Positions 1-7,614 of a stretch of DNA of 23,402 nucleotides are shown in pieces (the first letter of the stretch is position 1; each line of letters begins with the position of its first letter). The stretch is from NCBI GenBank assembly GCA_002309575.1, contig DBXP01000039.1, positions 1 through 23,402 on the forward strand, in the 5' to 3' direction. The notes under the pieces were generated by a model. That model ran no database searches and was not told the DNA's origin. It saw nothing but the letters and a program-made list of their open reading frames with translations. The stretch is from a bacterium UBP6_UBA1209 (GTDB lineage Bacteria; UBP6; UBA1177). The translations under genes and the position numbers were made by a program.

Positions 1-225
1 TATGTCCAGAATCCGGAACACCGTTCATGGATGAACGTGACCTTCAACCTTCCGACTCCTGAACTCGAGGAAGAGTTCGTCAAATCGGCAAAAGCTCAGG
101 GTATGCTCGGTCTTAAAGGCTACAGGACCCTCGGCGGAATCAGAGCCAGCATCTACAACTCGACAACTCCGGAAAGCGTTGAGACACTTGTCAACTTCAT
201 GGAATCGTTCAGAAAAGCTCACTAG
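1..225 (+). CDS. serC: Phosphoserine aminotransferase, C-terminal fragment
   Basis: Partial gene: the reading frame is open from base 1 and ends at the TAG at 223-225, so only about 74 C-terminal residues are present. SerC is a PLP enzyme that converts 3-phosphohydroxypyruvate and glutamate to phosphoserine in serine biosynthesis. The fragment carries the family's C-terminal signature: WMNVTF, then ELEEEFVKSAKAQGM, GLKGYRTLGGIRASIYN and a closing LVNFMESF helix. The GGIRASIYN stretch contains residues that bind the substrate phosphate in the family. The PLP lysine lies outside the window. No strong intrinsic terminator follows; the next 160 bp hold repeats and a candidate promoter for endA. 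The family call is firm. Confidence 0.93.
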   Translation, partial: YVQNPEHRSWMNVTFNLPTPELEEEFVKSAKAQGMLGLKGYRTLGGIRASIYNSTTPESVETLVNFMESFRKAH

Positions 226-246
226 CTCTTAAAAGACCTAAAATCT

Positions 247-292
247 CGATATTTCAACATTTCGATAACCGATATTTCGACATTTCGATATC
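247..292. repeat. 23-bp direct tandem repeat, two copies, upstream of endA
   Basis: Copy 1 (247-269) and copy 2 (270-292) abut and match at 21 of 23 positions. Each copy holds two ATTTC(A/G)A heptamers whose starts are 8 bp apart, giving four heptamers at 251, 259, 274 and 282. The array ends 7 bp before a TTGACA hexamer at 300, which is a plausible place for a regulator site. This function is inferred only from position and regular spacing. Confidence 0.6.
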
Positions 293-299
293 ACTATCT

Positions 300-327
300 T
301 TGACAACTAAAACGCTATAGCAATTAT
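300..327 (+). promoter_or_regulatory. Candidate sigma-70 promoter for endA
   Basis: A perfect TTGACA (-35) at 300-305 is followed after 16 bp by AATTAT (-10, four of six matches) at 322-327. A start near 334 would give a leader of about 50 nt before the endA ATG. The -10 is weak and the region is AT-rich, so chance occurrence is possible. Confidence 0.4.
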
Positions 328-385
328 TTTCATTGTCATAAATTCTGAAATTCTGTAAAATATCGCATACTTTTGGAGGTAAGCG

Positions 386-1156
386 ATGAAAAAAACAATA
401 ACTTTGGCGATTTTTTTGATTGCCGTCTTTACCCTGTTCCCGCAAACAAAAAAACAGACCGGAAATGAGACCAACAACTCATTTTCGCAGGCAAAAAAAC
501 TGCTGAGCAAAGTTGTCTACAGCAGCGACGATGTCAGAAAAACATTTTACTGTGACTGTGGTTATGACACGAAAAACAAAATAAAATCAGAAGGTTGTTC
601 TTATCACGACTCAAAACGAGGAGGCAGGAGCGGCAGAGTCGAATGGGAGCACATCGTTCCGGCGGCTGCCTTCGGAGGAATGCTTCCTGAGTGGCGCTCC
701 GGCCACCAGAGCTGTATAGACGGCAAAGGCAAGAGCTTCAAGGGGAGAAACTGCGCCTCGAAGATAAACAAGAAATTCCAGTACATGCAGGCTGACATGT
801 ACAACCTCGTGCCGGCAATCGGCAAGGTCAACGCTGACCGTTCAAACTTCAGCTACGGCATAATATCCGGTGAAGCGAGAGAGTACGGAGCCTGCGATTT
901 CGAGATAAAAAACAGAGTCGCCGAACCACGCGATGCGATCAGAGGCGATATCGCCAGGACATACTTTTACATGGATTCGGCATATCCGGAATTTGAGCTT
1001 GTAAATTCAAGAAACAGGGCGCTTTTTGAAGCGTGGGACAAGGCTGATCCCGTTGACCGCTGGGAGTGCAAAAGAGGAAAAATTATCGAATCTGTTCAGA
1101 AAAACCGCAATCTGATACTTGAAAAGGCGTGTACTTCAGCATTCGGGAACTACTAG
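386..1156 (+). CDS. endA: Secreted endonuclease I family nuclease
   Basis: 256 aa. The start ATG has GGAGGT 6 bp upstream. An N-terminal signal peptide (MKKTITLAIFLIAVFTLFP) targets it to the periplasm or outside. The Endonuclease I (EndA/Dns) core is clear: EWEHIVPAAAFG with the catalytic His around residue 89, and DMYNLVPAIGKVNADRSNFSYG around residues 137-158 with the metal-site Asn. Cysteines near the nuclease core resemble the disulfides of periplasmic EndA enzymes. The family cleaves double-stranded DNA non-specifically with Mg; roles range from nutrient DNA degradation to control of DNA uptake. It is transcribed alone and converges on ftsK with its TAG directly abutting the ftsK stop. 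Confidence 0.9.
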   Translation: MKKTITLAIFLIAVFTLFPQTKKQTGNETNNSFSQAKKLLSKVVYSSDDVRKTFYCDCGYDTKNKIKSEGCSYHDSKRGGRSGRVEWEHIVPAAAFGGMLPEWRSGHQSCIDGKGKSFKGRNCASKINKKFQYMQADMYNLVPAIGKVNADRSNFSYGIISGEAREYGACDFEIKNRVAEPRDAIRGDIARTYFYMDSAYPEFELVNSRNRALFEAWDKADPVDRWECKRGKIIESVQKNRNLILEKACTSAFGNY

Positions 1157-3616
1157 CTAACCGATAACATCCCTCGGCTTCGCTCCGTCTCCGCTCGATA
1201 CGATCCCCTGTTTTTCAAAGAGTTCGACAGCTCTCGCTGCACGGTTGTAACCGATTTTGAACCTGCGCTGGAGCATACTTGCGCTGCACTTTCCGTTTTC
1301 GCGGATGAAGGCAAGCATCTCGTCGTAAAGTTCATCCTTGTCATCATCGCCACCCTCTTCCGAGCCTTCACCTTCGACCTGGAAGCTATCAAGGATATCC
1401 TCAGGTTCGATCTCGCCGACCTCGGTCTTGATGAAATCGATAACTGCGCGGATCTCCTCGACGCTGACAAAAGCACCGTGGACACGCTGCGGAGTAGAGG
1501 TTCCCGGCGGGATAAAGAGCATATCGCCGTTGCCGAGGAGCGTCTCGGCACCAGGAGTATCCAGAATAACGCGGGAATCCATGTTCGAGGCAACTTTGAA
1601 GGCCATTCTGACAGGCAAATTACTCTTGATAAGGCCGGTAACGACATCCTTCGTCGGTTTTTGTGTCGCAACGATGAGGTGGATCCCGACCGCCCTAGCC
1701 TTCTGGGCGATCCTGGCAACTGCGATCTCGACATCCTTGCCGGCAACCATCATCAAATCCGCAAACTCGTCGATAACGATGACGATATACGGCATTTTCT
1801 TAAATCCGCCGTTCGGGTCATCCTTGAGTTTTTCGTTCAATGCATCAACTTTTTTGTTGTATGAGTCGATGTCCCTGACTGTATTTTCCGCCAGGATCCT
1901 GAATCTGTGATCCATCTCGACGACAGCCCACTGAAGAGCTTTTGCTGCCTTTTTGCTGTCAACGACTACCGGCAGCAGCATATGCGGTATCCCTTCGTAA
2001 ATATTGAACTCGTTGCCCTTCGGGTCGATCATTATGAACTTGACCTCTTCCGGCGTAAGAGTGTAAAGCAGCGAAACTATAAAGGAATTTATTCCGACCG
2101 ATTTCCCGCTGCCAGTCGTTCCGGCGACCAGCATGTGCGGCATTTTGTTGAGAAGCGCGACCCTGGATTCACCCTTGACGTCAAGTCCGAGCGCGATCGG
2201 GAGCCCTTTTTGGGAAATCTTCTCAAAAGCGTCACTGCTGATTATCCTGCGAAGTCTGATCGTGAGTCGTTCGCGGTTCGGAACTTCGATCCCGATGCAG
2301 GGTTTGCCCTCGATGTAGGGAACGACTCTCACCTTCTTGCCGCCGACAGCGACAGCAAGATCCGTCTCAAGAGCCGCTACCTGACTGACTTTGACTCCGT
2401 CGCCAAGTTCGACTTCGTACATCGTGACAACAGGACCTCTTGTTACGCCGGCGACAGTGACTTTGATGCCGTGAGAGAGCAGTTTTCTCTGTATCGTGGC
2501 GGCAATAGTTTGCGCCTCCTTTTCGCGCTCCGATGTGGATTCGAGCGACTCCTCGGGATTTTCGAGAAGTTCGAACGGCGGAAGCTTGTAATCCTTGTGG
2601 TCCTTTTGTGATTCGAGCTGTTTTTTGTCACGCCCGGAATCATCGGCAAGAGCTGTAACGATATCGATATTTTTCAGCTGCTGTGGCTGTTCATCTTGTT
2701 CAGGCTTGACCACGGGTTCTGTATGCCTGCTTTCTGGTTCCGTTCTGACTCCCGGCTCTGCCGGTTCGGGAGCAGGTTCCGGTTCGTTCTCCGGTTCGAT
2801 CTCAGCCAAGGCTGGTTCGATTTCCGCTTCAGGTTCTTTTTCCGGTTCAGGCTCATATTCCGGCTCAGTAAATTCGGTCACCTGATTTGGTTCCAGCTCT
2901 TCCGGAACTGTTTCCTGTGCAACGTCCGGTTCATTCGGCTCTTCCGGCTCTTCCGGCAGCTTCGGCACAACAGTATGTTCCGGTTCATAACTTCCCTGCT
3001 CTTCAGGTTTAGGTTCCGGTTCCGTCGCCATATGCTTCAAAGTGTCGATATGCTCCTTGACCTCGTTGCCCAAGGCTCTGAAAAGCCCTTTGATGCTGAG
3101 ATGAAGGGTAAGGATAAGAAATGTCAAAAACCACGCTACAACAAGCATGACAAATCCCGGGATCCCGATATAAGCCTCAAGGAAACGGTATATCCTGTTG
3201 CCGGCAAGATTAGTATTGTTGAGTTTGTAAGTATCTGAAAATGCTGCTACGACCGGAAGCAAAACCAGGAAATTGACCAAATTCAGGGCAAGATGCTTCA
3301 AAAAATAGCGCCAATTCTTCTTTATCATCGCGACAAGCACGAAAAGAAGCATCAGCGGAATATAAAACGCGACTATCCCGAACAAATTGGCCAGCGGATG
3401 AGCGACATAGTCAAGACCGAAGCTGCCGGTAAAAAAATTACGTATTTTTACTGACTTGTCTGCAAAAAAATATGGAGAATAACTGCAAAGCGAGACAAAT
3501 ATGAAGACCAGAACAAGCATTACGACAAGGAAAATGACCTCTGCCGCCCTGTTGGTTTCCGAGCCTTTTTTATCCTTTTCACCCTTTTTCGGAAGATTAC
3601 CCTTTTTTTGTGTCAC
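1157..3616 (-). CDS. ftsK: DNA translocase FtsK/SpoIIIE
   Basis: 819 aa, a normal FtsK length. It starts at GTG with a GGGG Shine-Dalgarno-like run 6 bp upstream. Order of parts: four N-terminal membrane segments (about residues 25-45, 70-98, 108-126, 152-172), a Pro/Glu-rich linker (about 199-305), the alpha/beta RecA-like motor with Walker A GTTGSGKS (499-506) and Walker B IVIVIDEFADLM (611-622), and a C-terminal winged-helix gamma domain (about 760-819, RRFKIGYNRAARAVELFEKQGI). FtsK pumps DNA at the closing septum and activates XerCD at dif. The usual motor motif MIDPKMLEL reads MIDPKGNEF here, and ATQRPS reads ATQKPT; these are mild departures. It overlaps the upstream lipoprotein gene by 20 bp, so co-transcription with the PTS cluster is likely. 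Confidence 0.95.
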   Translation of the reverse strand: MTQKKGNLPKKGEKDKKGSETNRAAEVIFLVVMLVLVFIFVSLCSYSPYFFADKSVKIRNFFTGSFGLDYVAHPLANLFGIVAFYIPLMLLFVLVAMIKKNWRYFLKHLALNLVNFLVLLPVVAAFSDTYKLNNTNLAGNRIYRFLEAYIGIPGFVMLVVAWFLTFLILTLHLSIKGLFRALGNEVKEHIDTLKHMATEPEPKPEEQGSYEPEHTVVPKLPEEPEEPNEPDVAQETVPEELEPNQVTEFTEPEYEPEPEKEPEAEIEPALAEIEPENEPEPAPEPAEPGVRTEPESRHTEPVVKPEQDEQPQQLKNIDIVTALADDSGRDKKQLESQKDHKDYKLPPFELLENPEESLESTSEREKEAQTIAATIQRKLLSHGIKVTVAGVTRGPVVTMYEVELGDGVKVSQVAALETDLAVAVGGKKVRVVPYIEGKPCIGIEVPNRERLTIRLRRIISSDAFEKISQKGLPIALGLDVKGESRVALLNKMPHMLVAGTTGSGKSVGINSFIVSLLYTLTPEEVKFIMIDPKGNEFNIYEGIPHMLLPVVVDSKKAAKALQWAVVEMDHRFRILAENTVRDIDSYNKKVDALNEKLKDDPNGGFKKMPYIVIVIDEFADLMMVAGKDVEIAVARIAQKARAVGIHLIVATQKPTKDVVTGLIKSNLPVRMAFKVASNMDSRVILDTPGAETLLGNGDMLFIPPGTSTPQRVHGAFVSVEEIRAVIDFIKTEVGEIEPEDILDSFQVEGEGSEEGGDDDKDELYDEMLAFIRENGKCSASMLQRRFKIGYNRAARAVELFEKQGIVSSGDGAKPRDVIG

Positions 3617-5168
3617 GATAGACCCCTATTGAGAATGTTTGGTTCATTTTAAGCAGTTTTTCACGGTAAATCTGCATCACACGCTGCTCGCTTTGAAGCG
3701 GGACCGAAATTGAAACAGATGCCCAGGAATCACCATCATCCGCCTTTTCGGAGATTCGGAAAAACGGCGTGAAGCCTGATTTTTTCAGCTCGTTTTCTGC
3801 ATTTTCGATCATCTTTTCAGCATCCGCGCCGCGAACAACTATCGAAATAATATCCCTGTCCGCAAGTTTCGGATTTCCGTAAAGCGCAACCGTTCCACGA
3901 GCCTCGTTGATCGGGAGCGTTGATTGGCTTTCTGAGATAACCTGACCTGTAAACATATAGATTTCCTTAACTATTTTTCCGCGAATTGTCAATTTTCCTC
4001 TTCTGAAAAGTGTTTCACCGAGCTTGTGGAAAGGTACATGAGCCGTCATGTTGACCAGTTCGGCGCCGCCAAGGAATGACGGCAGCCCTGTATAGAGCTT
4101 TTCGGCAAGCTTCAGAGAGAGCAGATTGGCATAAAAGTCATCCGGGAAGTCACCTATGGATTTGTCGATCGAACTTGTCCAGAGCAGGACCGACTCAGCA
4201 CTCATCTGCGCACTGCCGTCGAAATCAAGCGACGACGAGAAGAGTTTCAGTACTGGTTTTACCGAGATCCCGCTGTACCGCGGAGAGTAAAAACTTCCGC
4301 TGCCGGTCGAAATTTTATGAGAATCGGCAAGCGTATAGAGGTATCGCAAATAATCTTCGGCAGCAAAATTCGAATTCAGGACACCGACAGAAAAGTTGAA
4401 GGAATTCCCCTCTCCTTCCCCTCTTTCCGCCTCGATTTTCTCCCAGTCCGAACTCTTGATCTTCACTGATTCCCGGGTCTCGCCCAGACTCTGCAGGATC
4501 GCATAGTCGCCGGGTCGGGGCTGGATCATCTTTTCAAAATCGAGCGTATCGAAAAGAAAGAGCGCCTCACGCCATTTTCCGAGAAGGTCCTCTTCGATCG
4601 TAAAGATCAGGGATCCCTCTGCATCGAGACCGAATTCATCAATAAATCCAAGGCGTTTAAAGTAATCCGCGGCATAAAGGATCCTTGACGTTGTCCCCTT
4701 GAAGACGATACCGCTCGAAGCTTCACGATTCTGCGGAAGCTTGCCTAAAAGAGGGATCTGGTCATAAAGCCTTTCGACATTGCCTGAATCTCCGTTTATC
4801 CGGTAAAGAGAAGCATTATCGGTCGAAAGACTGGCTGAAATCAAATACTTGGCAACATTACCGGCATTATCTGCCGAAACCGAGGCAAAAATCTCTGAAT
4901 AGGGCTGATCCTTCGTAAAGAAGCAGATTTTCGATTTTGAAAGCTCACGTTTCAGAACCGTGTTTCCGGATGAGGTCATGCCTGCCTCAAGGCGGGAGGC
5001 GACCTCCTCGATATCGGAAATTTTTGCGTTTTGCGGCAACCGTTCGAAATAGACGCAGAGCTCAAAAAAATCAGATGCCGTATTTCTTTCGGTGTTTGCC
5101 TTTACATTCTCCTTCGCGCAGCCGAAGAGAAGCATCAATGCGATAAAAACAACTGTTATATGTCTCAA
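3597..5168 (-). CDS. Unrecognised lipoprotein between ptsI and ftsK
   Basis: About 523 aa. I do not recognise the family. The N-terminus is a lipoprotein signal: a short charged start (MRH), a hydrophobic stretch ITVVFIALMLLF, then a lipobox ending in FGC. The remainder looks like a soluble alpha/beta domain outside the inner membrane, rich in Ser, Glu and Lys, with no further membrane segment. I prefer the TTG at 5168: it overlaps the ptsI stop as TTGA and gives a compact signal peptide. A GTG at 5183 would add five residues. The 3' end overlaps ftsK by 20 bp. Overlaps on both sides imply translation coupled to EI and FtsK, but this does not establish function. Confidence 0.85.
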   Translation of the reverse strand: MRHITVVFIALMLLFGCAKENVKANTERNTASDFFELCVYFERLPQNAKISDIEEVASRLEAGMTSSGNTVLKRELSKSKICFFTKDQPYSEIFASVSADNAGNVAKYLISASLSTDNASLYRINGDSGNVERLYDQIPLLGKLPQNREASSGIVFKGTTSRILYAADYFKRLGFIDEFGLDAEGSLIFTIEEDLLGKWREALFLFDTLDFEKMIQPRPGDYAILQSLGETRESVKIKSSDWEKIEAERGEGEGNSFNFSVGVLNSNFAAEDYLRYLYTLADSHKISTGSGSFYSPRYSGISVKPVLKLFSSSLDFDGSAQMSAESVLLWTSSIDKSIGDFPDDFYANLLSLKLAEKLYTGLPSFLGGAELVNMTAHVPFHKLGETLFRRGKLTIRGKIVKEIYMFTGQVISESQSTLPINEARGTVALYGNPKLADRDIISIVVRGADAEKMIENAENELKKSGFTPFFRISEKADDGDSWASVSISVPLQSEQRVMQIYREKLLKMNQTFSIGVYRDTKKG

Positions 5169-6922
5169 AGCCAAAGGTTCCACTCTCTTCTGAAAATATC
5201 ATTGTTTTTAAAAGACATGGAGTTATCCAAAATCTGGATAACCTCAGCCTTGTCCTCGGCTGCGAGCAGCTTCTTCAAAAGCGCCTCGCCCTCAGCCGCT
5301 GTACCGTTTTTTATTACTTTTTTTACAATAGGTATCGATGTCGGATTCATACTCAGTCCCGAAATCCCCATGGCAAGAAAGACAAGCGAAAAATAGGGGT
5401 CGCTCGCCATCTCGCCGCAGATAGAGATCGGTTTTCCAGCCTCTTTCGCTACATTGGCCAGATCGTAAAGTATCCTCGTAACCGCCGGGAAATAGTGCGA
5501 AAAATAATATGAAGAAAACTCGTCGCGCCTCTCGACAGCCATCAAATACTGGATCAAGTCGTTGGTCCCCACACTGAAAAAATCGACCCTTCGGGCAAGC
5601 TGACCGGCGATAAAAATCGAAGCCGGGACTTCGATCATCGCGCCGATCCTGACACTTTCCAGATTTTCGGAAAGCCCCATTTCGGCCGCCGTAGACTCCA
5701 GCAGTTCCCTGAACTCCTCGACCTCGTTGACGGTACTGACAAACGGCAGAAGGATGTTGAGGTTGCCGAGCTTCGCAGCGCGGATCAGACCGCGGATCTG
5801 CGGCATAAAGACATCAGGACGCTGCTTGCAGAGCCTGATCCCGCGGATCCCGAGAGAACCTTTTGTCACGATCGCACCGGATTTATCCTCGCCGAAATCA
5901 AAAATCCTTATCGTTGCCCGGTTGGGGAGAGTCCTGTGGAGGACCTGGTAATAGACATCGTAATGAGTGTTTTCGTCAGGAATTTCGTACTGCTTCGAAA
6001 ACATAAGTTCTGTCCTGAAGAGTCCGATGAACTCGCCGCCGTACTTTTTTACGAAGTCGACCTCACCCACCTGTTCGATGTTGCCTCCGACACTGAGGAC
6101 CCTGCCGTCAGAAGAGACCGAGGGTACATCGACATCGGCAAGCAGCATCGAGAAATAGTTTTTAAAGTTGTCGGCAGTCCTACGGGCTTCTGCTATCTCG
6201 GATTTTGTCGGTCTAAGAATAAGTTCGCCCTGAAAGCCGTTGACGATCAGAGAGTCGCCGTAATCCAGGATCTTGATCAGATCCGGAATGCCGATAACAG
6301 CCGGGATATTCAGTGTTCTCAGGACGATCGATATGTGGCTGACTCCGCCAGGTGCCTCAAGCGCGACCCCCTTCACGAAGGGGTTTTTGGAAAAGGTGAA
6401 AAGCTCGTCCAGAGTAAGGTTTTTCGCGCAGACGATGAAATCCTCCTGCGGCAGCTCGTCAAAAACCGCGCCAGTTCCGTTGCCGGTCAGCTTCCCGATG
6501 ATCTTGTCGCGGATCGCCTCGCAGTCTGCAATTTTTGCTTTGACATAATAATCGACACCGTTGCTTTTAAAGATGGAAATCAGCTGGTCGACGACATTCA
6601 GGACCGCCCATTCAGCGTTGATCTTCCGGTCCAGGATCATTTTGCAGATCATATCGAAAACCGTCGGGTCGGCGATCATCATCCTCTGGGCTTCAAGGAT
6701 CGACGCAGATTCATGGTCAAGGTCGTTCTGAGCGATTATCGTCTTGAGATCGGCCTCGGCATCATCCAGAGCCCTGCGAAGCCTCTCGATCTCCAGGAGG
6801 AGCTGTCCGGAAGTACGTTCAAGGTGAGGGATTTTCGAAAAATTCCTGTCGATGAAAAAGAGGCGGCCGATTCCGATACCGCCGCAGATCCTCTCACCGT
6901 GAAGTATAACGCGACCGCCCAA
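5165..6922 (-). CDS. ptsI: PTS enzyme I (PEP-protein phosphotransferase)
   Basis: 585 aa, the usual EI length. It starts at TTG, directly after the ptsH TAG, with GGAGAGGAG upstream; no other start codon occurs nearby in frame. EI takes phosphate from PEP onto a His and passes it to HPr. The HPr-binding helical region is followed by the phospho-His motif PGGVSHISIVLR (His196) and the PEP-binding TIM barrel with GLFRTELMF, GAMIEVPA, FFSVGTNDLIQYLMAVER and the C-terminal active-site Cys in ISICGEMASDP. Two barrel motifs are altered: the usual TLDxGGDK reads IFDFGEDK and the GGxTSH context reads GGVSH. Key catalytic residues are kept, so activity is likely. No sugar-specific EIIBC gene is nearby. 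Confidence 0.94.
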   Translation of the reverse strand: MGGRVILHGERICGGIGIGRLFFIDRNFSKIPHLERTSGQLLLEIERLRRALDDAEADLKTIIAQNDLDHESASILEAQRMMIADPTVFDMICKMILDRKINAEWAVLNVVDQLISIFKSNGVDYYVKAKIADCEAIRDKIIGKLTGNGTGAVFDELPQEDFIVCAKNLTLDELFTFSKNPFVKGVALEAPGGVSHISIVLRTLNIPAVIGIPDLIKILDYGDSLIVNGFQGELILRPTKSEIAEARRTADNFKNYFSMLLADVDVPSVSSDGRVLSVGGNIEQVGEVDFVKKYGGEFIGLFRTELMFSKQYEIPDENTHYDVYYQVLHRTLPNRATIRIFDFGEDKSGAIVTKGSLGIRGIRLCKQRPDVFMPQIRGLIRAAKLGNLNILLPFVSTVNEVEEFRELLESTAAEMGLSENLESVRIGAMIEVPASIFIAGQLARRVDFFSVGTNDLIQYLMAVERRDEFSSYYFSHYFPAVTRILYDLANVAKEAGKPISICGEMASDPYFSLVFLAMGISGLSMNPTSIPIVKKVIKNGTAAEGEALLKKLLAAEDKAEVIQILDNSMSFKNNDIFRREWNLWL

Positions 6923-7189
6923 CTACTCCTCTCCGAATTTGTTGTTGATAACTTCCGCAAGAGCCTCCATGCACTCAGCCTCATCGGATCCGCTCGTCGT
7001 GACTTTGATCTCCGAGCCGAGCGGCGCCGCAAGCATCAGGATGCCCATTATGCTCTTCGCGTTGATTTTGATCCCGTCCTTCTCCATTTCGACCGAGCAG
7101 GAAAATTTTTCGGCGGTTTTGACGAATAGACTGGCAGCACGTGCATGCATTCCGAGTTTATTTTGAATTATAAAGCTTCTTTCTGTCAT
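6923..7189 (-). CDS. ptsH: Phosphocarrier protein HPr
   Basis: 88 aa, the standard HPr size. His15 lies in KLGMHARAA, the site phosphorylated by EI, and Ser46 lies in NAKSIMGI, the regulatory site phosphorylated by HPr kinase; both are intact. That fits with hprK two genes upstream. The ATG overlaps the EIIA stop as ATGA, and the TAG abuts the TTG of ptsI, so EIIA, HPr and EI are probably made in step. HPr relays phosphate from EI to EIIA, while its P-Ser form usually acts as a signal of carbon or energy state. It is soluble and cytoplasmic. Confidence 0.95.
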   Translation of the reverse strand: MTERSFIIQNKLGMHARAASLFVKTAEKFSCSVEMEKDGIKINAKSIMGILMLAAPLGSEIKVTTSGSDEAECMEALAEVINNKFGEE

Positions 7190-7614
7190 TTGGACGCTCT
7201 TTTTTTGATGAGATTTCTTGCACTTGTAATGTTCTGGCTGCCGCTTCTGATTATCCCGTCGACCATTTTTTCGATCTCTTCGCCGCTGTCACGGTGCTCC
7301 AGAGCGTACATGACCATCGGCAGATTGACGCCGGAAAGGACGTCGACACTTTCATTTTTTGCAAACGAAAAAGCGACATTTGAAGGGCTTCCGCCGAAAA
7401 TATCGACAAATATCACCACCTTGCTGCCCTTTTCAATAAAGCTTCCGACCGCTTTTTCCAGGTTTACCTGCATATCGTTAAGCTCTGCAGCCATCGAAAA
7501 ATCTATAGTGAAAAATTCGGCACGCTCCCTGATATCCACATCCATGATTTCGGAGGCGATCTCAAAAAGCGTTTTTCCCAAATCGCCGTGAGTTATAAAT
7601 ACGAACGAGTACAT
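7186..7614 (-). CDS. PTS EIIA, mannose/sorbose family, stand-alone
   Basis: 142 aa; I take the ATG at 7614, not the TTG codon just before it, because GGAGG lies 7 bp upstream and the hprK TGA overlaps the ATG as TGATG. The fold is the EIIA-Man domain: an N-terminal strand ending in ITHGDLG with the phospho-acceptor His9, then VVIFVDIFGGSPSNVA (FxDxxGGSP, typical of the family) and GVNLPMVMYAL. EIIA-Man normally accepts phosphate from HPr and gives it to EIIB. Here it is a single domain with no EIIB, IIC or IID next to it, so a signalling role is more likely than sugar uptake. Its binding target cannot be read from the sequence. Confidence 0.9.
   Translation of the reverse strand: MYSFVFITHGDLGKTLFEIASEIMDVDIRERAEFFTIDFSMAAELNDMQVNLEKAVGSFIEKGSKVVIFVDIFGGSPSNVAFSFAKNESVDVLSGVNLPMVMYALEHRDSGEEIEKMVDGIIRSGSQNITSARNLIKKRASK

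Noticed and set aside
1907..2611. A 234-codon + strand open frame opposite ftsK
   Set aside because: Opposite the FtsK motor domain; no independent support.
5936..7129. A 397-codon + strand open frame opposite ptsI and ptsH
   Set aside because: It lies fully antisense to two strongly conserved genes, has no recognisable domain and reflects codon bias of the real strand.
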